A stretch of DNA of 11,026 nt from Prevotellaceae bacterium (lineage in GTDB: Bacteria; Bacteroidota; Bacteroidia; Bacteroidales; UBA932), in the NCBI GenBank assembly GCA_031289385.1, contig JAITPP010000322.1:1-11026 (forward strand), read 5' to 3'. Below, in pieces: positions 1 through 6,507 of the stretch. Both the position numbers and the translations under genes were made by a program. Position 1 is the first letter of the stretch. Every line of letters begins with the position of its first letter. The notes under the pieces were generated by a model. It was not told the DNA's origin and searched no databases. It saw nothing but the letters and a program-made list of their open reading frames with translations.

Positions 1-2
1 CA

Positions 3-812
3 TTTTTAGGTGCAATAGGTTTATTGTTTACACTTCGCGATAATCCTGCATCTATTGGCTTGCCCGAACCCGACGGAACTGCAATGACTGCCAAAATAGC
101 AAGCAAAGAAGAAAAATCGGCAGAATATAAATTATTTTTACGTAAAATGGTTTTCGGAAATCCTTTGATGTGGATATTGGCAATAGCAAATTTTTTTGTT
201 TACATAGTTCGATTTTCTGTTCTCGATTGGGGACCTACTATTTTACAGCAAAGCAAAGGAATTTCAGCCGCAGACTCGGGATGGTTAGTTGCTGCTTTTG
301 AAATTACAGGAATTGTTGGAATGTTGGCAGCAGGCTGGCTTACCGATAAATACCTAAGCGGACGCACACATCGCACCTGCGTTTTTTGCATGATAGGAGC
401 GGCAGTATCGTTTACAATATTTTGGTTAATTCCATTCAGTAATCATTTAAATTCGGTTTTTGCAAGTATTTCATTTTGTATGATAGGTTTCTTTATTTAC
501 GGACCTCAGGCATTAATCGGTATCGCGGCAGCAAATCAAGCAACAAAAAAAGCATCGGCAGCAGCTAACGGTTTTACAGGATTAATAGGTTATGCCGCTA
601 CAATTGTTTCAGGATTTGGATTTGGATATATTGCAACAGAATTTGGTTGGGATATTGTATATATTTCGGTAATTGCTGTGGCTATTGCAGGAATGTCGGT
701 ATTTCTTTTAATGTGGAAAGCCAAAGCCGACGGTTATGAACGTGCCAAAAATATAGTTGAACAGTTAAAGTCGCAAACAAAATATTTCAATAATATCAAC
801 GATAAATCATAA
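3..812 (+). CDS. Organophosphate:phosphate antiporter, MFS (GlpT/UhpT/UhpC-like), 3' part
   Basis: This is the C-terminal 269 residues of a major facilitator of the OPA family, which exchanges inorganic phosphate for organic phosphates such as glycerol-3-phosphate or hexose-6-phosphate across the inner membrane. The frame is open to the left edge, so the true start lies outside; the TTG at 24 is only an internal codon. What is seen matches the second half of E. coli GlpT as I remember it: the RDxPxSxGLP stretch before the central loop, the TM7 segment ending VRFSVLDWGPT, the GWLTDKYLSGR loop motif, the FIYGPQALIG helix and the NGFTGLIGY helix. The Arg in VRFSVLDW (codon at 210-212) corresponds to the phosphate-binding Arg269 of GlpT. 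About six membrane helices are visible, with a short charged tail. The stop is 5 nt before the phosphatase gene, so the two are almost certainly co-transcribed. The family is firm; the exact substrate is not, and a UhpC-type sensor is less likely but possible. Confidence 0.9.
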   Translation, partial: FLGAIGLLFTLRDNPASIGLPEPDGTAMTAKIASKEEKSAEYKLFLRKMVFGNPLMWILAIANFFVYIVRFSVLDWGPTILQQSKGISAADSGWLVAAFEITGIVGMLAAGWLTDKYLSGRTHRTCVFCMIGAAVSFTIFWLIPFSNHLNSVFASISFCMIGFFIYGPQALIGIAAANQATKKASAAANGFTGLIGYAATIVSGFGFGYIATEFGWDIVYISVIAVAIAGMSVFLLMWKAKADGYERAKNIVEQLKSQTKYFNNINDKS

Positions 813-817
813 AACTA

Positions 818-1678
818 ATGACAGAAAAATACAGAACAACATTTTCTAAGGATGAATTATTTGAAAAAGTACGCAAAATAAAACATATCGCACTTGATAT
901 GGATGGCACTATTTATATGGGAATGTCGCTTTTTTCGTGGACAAAAAAATTTTTATCCGATTTAAACGAAATTGGAATAGAATATTCGTTTCTCACAAAT
1001 AATCCATCGAAAAATGTAAACGATTATCTGCAAAAACTTAAAACACTCGGAATTGACACAACCCGCAATAAAATATACACAACCGCGCTTACCACTATCG
1101 ACTATCTGAAATCACATTATCCATCGGCAAAACGGTTGTTTATGCTTGGCACTCCGAGTATGATTGCCGAATTTGAAGCCGCAGGATTTGAATCTACAAC
1201 CGACAATGCAACAGATGCGCCTGATGCGTTGATTGTGGCTTTTGATATGACGCTTGAATATTCGCGTTTGTGCCGTGCGGCATGGTGGGCTTCGCAAAAC
1301 ATACCGTACATTGCAACAAATCCCGATAAGGTTTGCCCAACCGACAAGCCTGTGGTGCTGGTTGATTGCGGCTCTATTTGCAAATGCATCGAGCATGCTA
1401 CAAATCGCAAACCCGACATTGTTCTCGGAAAACCCGACCCGAATATGCTTGCAGGAATAAAACAACGTTACAATTTACAATCGGACGAAATAGCAATGAT
1501 TGGCGACAGAATTTACACCGACATTGCAATGGCTCACAACGCAGGCGCAATGGGAATTTTAGTATTGTCGGGCGAAACTACCGACGAAATTGCGTTATCT
1601 GCAAATCCACAACCTCATATCACCGTTTTATCGTTAAAAGAATTTGGCGAAATTTTATTTGAAGCACAAAATCGTTGA
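818..1678 (+). CDS. HAD-superfamily IIA phosphatase (NagD/AraL/phosphoglycolate phosphatase-like)
   Basis: This is a 286-residue cytoplasmic phosphatase, a normal length for subfamily IIA (usually 250-300). Motif I is LDMDGTIYMG, with nucleophile D27 and general acid/base D29. Motif II is FLTNNPSKN (T60). The lysine of motif III is K205 in LGKPDPNM. Motif IV is MIGDRIYTDI (D230, D235), followed by the family-typical GILVLSGETT. The C2 cap lies roughly between residues 85 and 195 and carries the usual ATNPDKVCP segment. This family dephosphorylates phosphoglycolate, glycerol phosphates, sugar phosphates, pyridoxal phosphate or nucleotides, and sequence alone does not decide which. Sitting 5 nt behind an organophosphate antiporter, it plausibly acts on the imported compound, for example releasing glycerol from glycerol-3-phosphate (inference). 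The cap-to-core junction is cysteine-rich (C173, C184, C188, C190) where most NagD proteins have small residues. No Shine-Dalgarno is seen before the ATG, which suits translational coupling. Confidence 0.9.
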   Translation: MTEKYRTTFSKDELFEKVRKIKHIALDMDGTIYMGMSLFSWTKKFLSDLNEIGIEYSFLTNNPSKNVNDYLQKLKTLGIDTTRNKIYTTALTTIDYLKSHYPSAKRLFMLGTPSMIAEFEAAGFESTTDNATDAPDALIVAFDMTLEYSRLCRAAWWASQNIPYIATNPDKVCPTDKPVVLVDCGSICKCIEHATNRKPDIVLGKPDPNMLAGIKQRYNLQSDEIAMIGDRIYTDIAMAHNAGAMGILVLSGETTDEIALSANPQPHITVLSLKEFGEILFEAQNR

Positions 1679-1686
1679 ATTGAATG

Positions 1687-1825
1687 AAGAATGAAGAATG
1701 AAGAGTTAAGAATTGACTTCTCTAACTTCTTCTTTTTTTAACTTCTCTAACTTCTTTTTTCTAACTTCTCTAACTTCCTCTTTTCTCTAACTTTTTAATT
1801 TCTTATTTTTTTTAACTTCATACAT
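1687..1825. repeat. Degenerate heptamer array (AAGAATG / AAGAGTT, then CTAACTT words)
   Basis: Most of the 206-bp gap between the phosphatase and the peptidase is simple repeat. In-register 7-nt words AAGAATG (1687, 1694), AAGAGTT (1701) and AAGAATT (1708) are followed by a pyrimidine-rich stretch in which CTAACTT recurs at 1722, 1745, 1761, 1770 and 1787 between CT/TTT spacers. Positions 1688-1713 are an exact 26-nt inverted copy of 6395-6420. No ORF is supported here. The array contributes to the terminator-like hairpin at 1700-1739 and ends just before the promoter of the peptidase gene. Confidence 0.75.
1700..1739 (+). terminator. Imperfect hairpin plus T-tract after the phosphatase gene
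   Basis: The arm GAAGAG-TTA-(A)-GA at 1700-1711 can pair with TC-TAA-(C)-TTCTTC at 1721-1732. That gives eleven base pairs including one G-T, one mismatched pair of single bases, and a 9-nt loop. Seven T residues follow directly (1733-1739). The form and the place, 22 nt after the stop, fit intrinsic termination of the transporter-phosphatase operon. The stem is AT-rich and irregular, so its strength is uncertain. Confidence 0.45.
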
Positions 1826-1854
1826 TGATATTTAAATTTATTTGTGTAATTTTG
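1825..1854 (+). promoter_or_regulatory. Bacteroidetes primary-sigma promoter for the peptidase operon
   Basis: TTG at 1825-1827 (-33 element) and TAATTTTG at 1847-1854 (-7 element, consensus TAnnTTTG) are separated by 19 nt, which matches the known Bacteroidetes primary-sigma promoter. Transcription would start near 1860, giving a leader of about 25 nt. The efp promoter has the identical -7 octamer and the same spacing. Confidence 0.75.
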
Positions 1855-1884
1855 TGCAATAAAATTATATGAAAATTAAATATT

Positions 1885-3945
1885 ATGAAAAAAATATTAA
1901 TATTTGTTATGACAACAATTTGTTTATGCGCTTGCGGCAGTAAAAAATCAGCAGATGATTCAGATTTGAAAACACCTGCAATTAACGATTTCAATTATAA
2001 AGTTGATGCGTTTGCCGATATGGAAATTTTGCGCTATCGCGTTCCCGAAATCGAAAAACTTACAACCAATCAAAAAGAATTGCTTTATTATCTGAACGAA
2101 GCGGCGTTGCAAGGCAGGGATATTCTTTTCGACCAAAACGGAAAATATAATTTGTGCATACGCCGCACTCTTGAGGCTGTTTATACAAATTTCGACGGCG
2201 ATAAAACTTCCGATAACTTCAAGGCTTTTGAAGTTTATTTGAAACGTGTTTGGGTTTCAAACGGTATTCATCATCATTATGGAAATCACAAGTTTACTCC
2301 CGAATTTTCGCAAATTTTTTTTGTAAACGAAATTCAAAAACTTTCAGCATCTGCGTTTGAAAAAATCGGACTTAATGCGGATGAACTTATATCTGTAATT
2401 GTGCCTGTAATTTTCGATTCAAAGATTGCCCAAACGCGATTAAATCAAGCATCAGGCGTTGATTTGATAAAAACATCTGCATCTAATTATTACGAAAATC
2501 TTAGTCAAAAAGAAGTTGAAGATTTTTATAATAAAATGAAAAAGCCAAACGATGAAACTCCCATTTCATACGGGCTTAACAGCAAACTTGTGAAAGAAGA
2601 CGGAAAAATTTTTGAAAAAACATATAAAGCAGGCGGCTTGTATTCGGCAGCAATAGAAAAAGCCATATATTGGCTCGAAAAAGCAGCCGCTGTTGCCGAA
2701 AACGAACAACAAAAATCAGTTATCGAAAAACTTATTTCATATTATAAATCAGGCGATTTGCGCGAGTTCGACGAATACGCAATTTTGTGGGTTGCCGATA
2801 CCGCATCGCATATTGATTTTATAAATGGTTTCACCGAAACTTATGGAGATCCGATGGGAATGAAAGCAAGTTGGGAGGCAAACGTGAATTTCAAAAATGT
2901 TGAAGCCACAAAACGCACCGACATTATAAGCGGCAACGCACAATGGTTTGAAGATAATTCGCCCACCGACAAACAATTCAAAAAAGAAAAAGTTAAAGGC
3001 ATAGCCGCAAAAGTTATTAATGTTTCTATTCTTGGCGGCGACGGTTATCCTACAACTCCGATAGGTATTAATTTGCCAAATTCAAATTGGATTCGCGCCG
3101 CTCACGGCTCAAAATCGGTAACAATAGAAAATATTACTGAGGCTTACGACGAGGCAGCGCACGGAAACGGTTTTGCCGAAGAGTTTGCGTGGAGTAACGA
3201 AGAAATAAATTTGATGAACAAATATAAATTTCAAACCGACAATTTGCATACCGATTTACACGAATGTTTGGGACACGGCTCGGGCAAACTGCTTGCAGGC
3301 GTTGATCCCGATGCTTTGCAGGCTTACGGCGCAACAATTGAAGAAGCGCGCGCCGATTTATTCGGATTATATTTTATGGCAGTTCCTAAAATTGTTGAAC
3401 TTGGATTGTTGCCGAATGAAGATGCTTACAAAGCCCAGTATTATTCATATTTTATGAATGGTTTATTGACACAGCAAACTCGCATAGAATTAGGCAAAAA
3501 CATTGAAGAAGCGCACATGCGAAATCGTCAGCTTATAGCATGCTGGGTGCTTGCAAAATCGGCTGACGACAAAGCCGTTGAACTGAAACAACGCGATGGC
3601 GAAACATTTGTAGTTATCAACGATTATAAAAAAGTTCAGCAACATTTAGGTGAATTATTAGCCGAAATTCAGCGCATAAAATCGACAGGCGATTTTGCCG
3701 CAGCCCGCGATATTGTTGAAACTTATGCAGTAAAACTCAATCCTGCTTTACATAAAGAAATTATCGAACGCTATGCAAAATTAAATATTGCGCCGTACAA
3801 AGGATTTGTTAATCCCGTTTATACTCCTGTATTTGACGAAAATAATAAATTTATTGATTTGAAAATTGATTATACCGAAAACTTTGTGGAACAACATTTG
3901 CGTTATTCCAAAGATTATTCAAATCTACCATCGTTCAACAATTAA
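1885..3945 (+). CDS. Dipeptidyl peptidase III (peptidase family M49), predicted lipoprotein
   Basis: This is a 686-residue zinc metallopeptidase that removes dipeptides from the N-terminus of short peptides. The zinc site is HECLGHGSGKL: H459 and H464 bind zinc and E460 is the catalytic base. EEARADLFG follows, with E487 the expected third zinc ligand. The HECLGH form, with Cys where animal and yeast enzymes have Leu, is the form described in Bacteroides thetaiotaomicron DPP III, and EEARAD replaces the eukaryotic EECRAE/D. The length is near that of the Bacteroides enzyme. The N-terminus (MKKILIFVMTTICLCAC) looks like a lipoprotein signal with lipid-accepting C17; Cys at the -2 position of the lipobox is uncommon. 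The mature start, GSKKSADDSD, is charged, as in many Bacteroidetes surface lipoproteins, so the enzyme probably works in the periplasm or at the outer membrane (inference). The start at 1885 is supported by the signal peptide and the promoter. It is likely co-transcribed with the OmpA-family gene 31 nt downstream. Confidence 0.93.
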   Translation: MKKILIFVMTTICLCACGSKKSADDSDLKTPAINDFNYKVDAFADMEILRYRVPEIEKLTTNQKELLYYLNEAALQGRDILFDQNGKYNLCIRRTLEAVYTNFDGDKTSDNFKAFEVYLKRVWVSNGIHHHYGNHKFTPEFSQIFFVNEIQKLSASAFEKIGLNADELISVIVPVIFDSKIAQTRLNQASGVDLIKTSASNYYENLSQKEVEDFYNKMKKPNDETPISYGLNSKLVKEDGKIFEKTYKAGGLYSAAIEKAIYWLEKAAAVAENEQQKSVIEKLISYYKSGDLREFDEYAILWVADTASHIDFINGFTETYGDPMGMKASWEANVNFKNVEATKRTDIISGNAQWFEDNSPTDKQFKKEKVKGIAAKVINVSILGGDGYPTTPIGINLPNSNWIRAAHGSKSVTIENITEAYDEAAHGNGFAEEFAWSNEEINLMNKYKFQTDNLHTDLHECLGHGSGKLLAGVDPDALQAYGATIEEARADLFGLYFMAVPKIVELGLLPNEDAYKAQYYSYFMNGLLTQQTRIELGKNIEEAHMRNRQLIACWVLAKSADDKAVELKQRDGETFVVINDYKKVQQHLGELLAEIQRIKSTGDFAAARDIVETYAVKLNPALHKEIIERYAKLNIAPYKGFVNPVYTPVFDENNKFIDLKIDYTENFVEQHLRYSKDYSNLPSFNN

Positions 3946-3976
3946 AATATTAAAAAATTATTAAATTTAATGAAAG

Positions 3977-6229
3977 ATGAACAGAAAAATTAATACAATC
4001 ATTGCAACATTTGTGTTATTGCTAACATCAATAATATCTGTTGATGCACAGTCGCTGCGAGGCGCAGACGACCTTTTTTTGAACGGAGCATATTTCAGTG
4101 CTGCAAATATGTACCGACAAGTAGTTAATCTAAATGGCAAAGACGAAGAAGTAAAGAAAAGGCGAGGCGAAATATTGTTCAAAATAGGAGAATGTTTCCG
4201 TAAAATGAACAAAACGGTGGATGCTCTTAAATGGTACGAACAAGCCCAAGAGGCAAAATACACCGAACTCAATTTATATTACGGAATGGGATGTATTTAC
4301 TTAATGCACGGTGAATATTCAAAAGCAAAAGAATTGTTTCTTTTAGTAAAAGAACAAAAACCCGACTATAATTTGGTAGATGCAAAAATAGCGTCGTGCG
4401 ATATTTCCGATTACTACGGACGAGTTAATAATATGTACGAAATAATACCTGTCGAAAATCTAAACACAAAAGGCAGCGAATACGGATTATCATTTTATAA
4501 GAAAAATTTGATATACGCATCTACGGGAAGAGTTACTAAAATTAATCAAATATCCGACAGAACAGGACTTCCGTTTTCCGACTTGTACATAGCATCTCCC
4601 GACGCACGTTCGCTGTACGGCGCTATAAAAAAATTAGAAGCAATATCCGAAGAAAAAACCAACGACGGAACATTTTGCTACGATTCAAAAACCGATCAGT
4701 TATATTGTACCCGCTGCGAGGCAAATAATAAAGACTGTTTTATATTAAAAGTAAGCGTGAGAGATAATAAATACAAAGAAACAGGAAAATTAAAATTAGG
4801 AAATCTCACCTACGGCATAGGACATCCTTACATAACAAACGATGGGAACAGAATTTATTTTTCGTCGGTTATTGATGGCGGTTATGGCGGCGTAGATTTG
4901 TGGTATGTTGATAGAGATGCAAAAGGAAATTATGGCAAACCTGTTAATTTGGGCGAAAATATCAATACAAAAGGCGATGATGTATTTCCATCATACATAG
5001 ATGGCGTATTATATTTTGCGTCTGACGGACATCCGGGGTTAGGCGGTTTGGATATTTTTGCAAGTTATCTTCAAGACGATGGAAGTTTTGGCGAGGCGCA
5101 TAATTTGGGTGCGCCGTTTAATACTTCGTGGGACGATTTTAATTTGGTACATCAGCCATATAACAATACAGGATTGTTTATTAGCAATCGCAAAAATGCA
5201 ATAAGCAGCGACGATATTTATATGTTCAACGATTTTCCCCCGCAAGTTATAACCCTCGACGGATTTGTATATGATAACGAAACAAAAGAACTGCTTCCTG
5301 AATATACAGTTGTGATAACCGATACCGAAGAAAATGATAAAATTTTTGAAGCGACAATAACCAACGGCATCAAATATTTGGTTTTTATTAAAGCAAATAA
5401 AAACTATCAAATTAAAGCCTTTGCACCCGATTATACAGAAAATTCCGAAATACTAAATACTATTGATGTTCCTAATTTTTCGGAATTACATTCGAAAATA
5501 TATTTAGATAAGATTGTTATTGTTGAACCCGAACCAGAACCCGAACCCGAAATAGTAATAACAGAAGGCGATTCTGCAAAAATGATGCTTATCGAAATAA
5601 AAGACATATTCTATGAATATAATAAATCGCGATTAACAGAAAAATCGAAAAAAGAACTTGATAAATACGTTGTATATTTTGATGAATATCCCGAATTGGT
5701 AGTTGAAATAGGCGCACATACCGACTCGCGCGGCTCAAATTCGTATAACATGAAATTATCCGAAGAGCGGGCAAAATCGGTTGTCGATTATTTCATATCA
5801 AAAGGCGTAGATGCAAGCCGACTTGAATCGCGCGGATATGGCGAAGAAGATTTGTTAATACCAAATGCCAAAACCGAAGCCGAACATCAGGCAAATCGCC
5901 GTACAGTGTTCAGAGTGCTTACGTTAGGACTTCACGCCCAAAACGTAGTTGTTAAAAAAATATCGGCAGAAGATATGGTAAACAGTTCTAACGGCGCAGT
6001 GGATTTAAGCGGATGGTGGGTACAAATTCATGTATCTTCAAATTCAAATCAACTTGAACTGCCTGTAATAAAAAATGCCGAACGCATAACAGGTAAAGAA
6101 GTGCAACTAATAAAAGGCGACGATGGAAAAAGTCATTATTGCATACACTACGATACCCGCAACGAGGCACTGAAAGCATTAATACCTTTATATCAAGAAA
6201 ATATAAAAACAATAATATTGCAATTTTAA
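3977..6229 (+). CDS. PorE-like envelope protein: TPR, PD40 propeller, regulatory beta-sandwich, OmpA domain, SPOR-like tail
   Basis: This 750-residue exported protein is built of clear modules. Residues 1-24 are a Sec signal ending VDA before QS, with no lipobox. Residues about 25-142 are tetratricopeptide-like helices (for example LYYGMGCIYLMHGEYSKAKELF). Residues about 150-425 are PD40/WD40-like propeller blades (DGNRIYFSS, GGVDLWYV, GGLDIFAS). Residues about 426-512 form a carboxypeptidase-regulatory-like beta-sandwich. A Glu-Pro linker lies at 517-525. Residues about 540-650 are an OmpA C-terminal domain, with D583 (HTDSRG) and R598 (LSEERA) in the places that bind peptidoglycan. Residues 679-750 resemble a SPOR domain. 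The TPR-propeller-CRD-OmpA order is that of PorE (PG1058) of the type IX secretion system, but PorE is a lipoprotein and, as I recall it, ends at the OmpA domain; Bacteroidetes often have several such paralogues. A T9SS role is therefore only suggested. The start is set by the signal peptide. No separate promoter is seen, so it should share that of the peptidase. Confidence 0.88.
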   Translation: MNRKINTIIATFVLLLTSIISVDAQSLRGADDLFLNGAYFSAANMYRQVVNLNGKDEEVKKRRGEILFKIGECFRKMNKTVDALKWYEQAQEAKYTELNLYYGMGCIYLMHGEYSKAKELFLLVKEQKPDYNLVDAKIASCDISDYYGRVNNMYEIIPVENLNTKGSEYGLSFYKKNLIYASTGRVTKINQISDRTGLPFSDLYIASPDARSLYGAIKKLEAISEEKTNDGTFCYDSKTDQLYCTRCEANNKDCFILKVSVRDNKYKETGKLKLGNLTYGIGHPYITNDGNRIYFSSVIDGGYGGVDLWYVDRDAKGNYGKPVNLGENINTKGDDVFPSYIDGVLYFASDGHPGLGGLDIFASYLQDDGSFGEAHNLGAPFNTSWDDFNLVHQPYNNTGLFISNRKNAISSDDIYMFNDFPPQVITLDGFVYDNETKELLPEYTVVITDTEENDKIFEATITNGIKYLVFIKANKNYQIKAFAPDYTENSEILNTIDVPNFSELHSKIYLDKIVIVEPEPEPEPEIVITEGDSAKMMLIEIKDIFYEYNKSRLTEKSKKELDKYVVYFDEYPELVVEIGAHTDSRGSNSYNMKLSEERAKSVVDYFISKGVDASRLESRGYGEEDLLIPNAKTEAEHQANRRTVFRVLTLGLHAQNVVVKKISAEDMVNSSNGAVDLSGWWVQIHVSSNSNQLELPVIKNAERITGKEVQLIKGDDGKSHYCIHYDTRNEALKALIPLYQENIKTIILQF

Positions 6230-6234
6230 GATAG

Positions 6235-6276
6235 AAGTCATAAGTTATAAGTCATAAGTCGTAAGTCGTAAGTCGG
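6235..6276. repeat. Heptamer array, AAGTCRT x6
   Basis: Six contiguous 7-nt units begin 6 nt after the stop of the OmpA-family gene: AAGTCAT, AAGTTAT, AAGTCAT, AAGTCGT, AAGTCGT, AAGTCGG. Each junction carries TAA, and because the period is 7 the stop falls in all three frames in turn. Positions 6248-6266 are an exact inverted copy of 8723-8741. The last two units form the 5' arm of the terminator at 6263-6300. Confidence 0.9.
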
Positions 6277-6300
6277 TTGATTTGCGGCTTATGATTTTTT
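6263..6300 (+). terminator. Intrinsic terminator after the OmpA-family gene
   Basis: A 13-bp stem pairs 6263-6275 with 6285-6297, with three G-T wobbles and no mismatch. It closes a 9-nt loop and is followed by a run of T (6295-6300). An alternative stem uses TCATAAGTCG at 6252-6261 with CGGCTTATGA at 6285-6294. Either form ends the peptidase-OmpA operon. The 5' arm is made of heptamer repeat units. Confidence 0.7.
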
Positions 6301-6305
6301 AAATG

Positions 6306-6421
6306 GGTATTTATTTGGTATTTGGTCGTTAGTATTTAGTATTTAGTATTTAGTATTTAGTCGCTTGTTGTTCATTCTTCATTCTTAACTCTTCATTCTT
6401 AACTCTTCATTCTTCATTCTC
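6306..6421. repeat. Phase-locked heptamer array (GGTATTT, AGTATTT, CATTCTT, AACTCTT words)
   Basis: From 6317 to 6421 the sequence reads as fifteen 7-nt words with no break in register: GGTATTT, GGTCGTT, AGTATTT four times, AGTCGCT, TGTTGTT, CATTCTT twice, AACTCTT, CATTCTT, AACTCTT, CATTCTT, CATTCTC. A further GGTATTT at 6306 is set off by 4 nt. The word identity changes three times while the 7-nt phase is kept. This fills most of the 278-bp gap before htpG and contains no gene. Positions 6395-6420 are an inverted copy of 1688-1713. Confidence 0.9.
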
Positions 6422-6446
6422 CTGTCATTTTGTCGCATTTTTTTAG

Positions 6447-6463
6447 TTGGCACGATTGTTGAA
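6447..6463 (+). promoter_or_regulatory. Candidate sigma-54 (-24/-12) promoter for htpG
   Basis: TTGGCACG-ATTG-TTGAA fits the sigma-54 consensus YTGGCACGrNNNTTGCW at every defined position except the last C, which is A, so the -12 GC reads GA. The GG (6449-6450) and the -12 dinucleotide (6461-6462) have the required 12-nt offset. Transcription would begin near 6474, 34 nt before the ATG. No good primary-sigma promoter is present: GAATTTTG at 6461-6468 has one mismatch to TAnnTTTG but lacks a -33 element. The related blocks TGTCATTT (6423) and TGTCGCATTT (6431) lie just upstream. Confidence 0.5.
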
Positions 6464-6507
6464 TTTTGTTTTCAGAAAACAAAATAAAATAATTTTAAAA
6501 AAATATT

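Noticed and set aside
24..26. TTG as the start of the transporter
   Set aside because: The frame stays open to position 3 and the residues before TTG (FLGAIGL) read as a membrane helix, so this is an internal codon of a gene cut by the window.
1112..1465. Antisense ORF of 117 codons within the phosphatase gene
   Set aside because: It lies wholly opposite a gene with intact HAD motifs, has no recognisable domain, promoter or start context, and reads as a shadow of the coding strand. The other antisense frames (for example in htpG at 7872-8207 and 8208-8522, and in dxs at 9778-9990) were dropped for the same reason.
3946..3976. Promoter between the peptidase and the OmpA-family gene
   Set aside because: The 31-nt AT-rich gap has no TAnnTTTG element, and a promoter would have to lie inside the peptidase coding end.
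3970..3993. Eight-codon mini-ORF overlapping the start of the OmpA-family gene
   Set aside because: ATG at 3970 followed by a stop at 3991 in another frame is short enough to be chance, and the real start at 3977 is fixed by a good signal peptide.
6461..6468. Primary-sigma -7 element for htpG
   Set aside because: GAATTTTG differs from TAnnTTTG at the first T and there is no TTG/TTTG at the 19-21 nt spacing (only a T-run), so the sigma-54 reading at the same place fits better.
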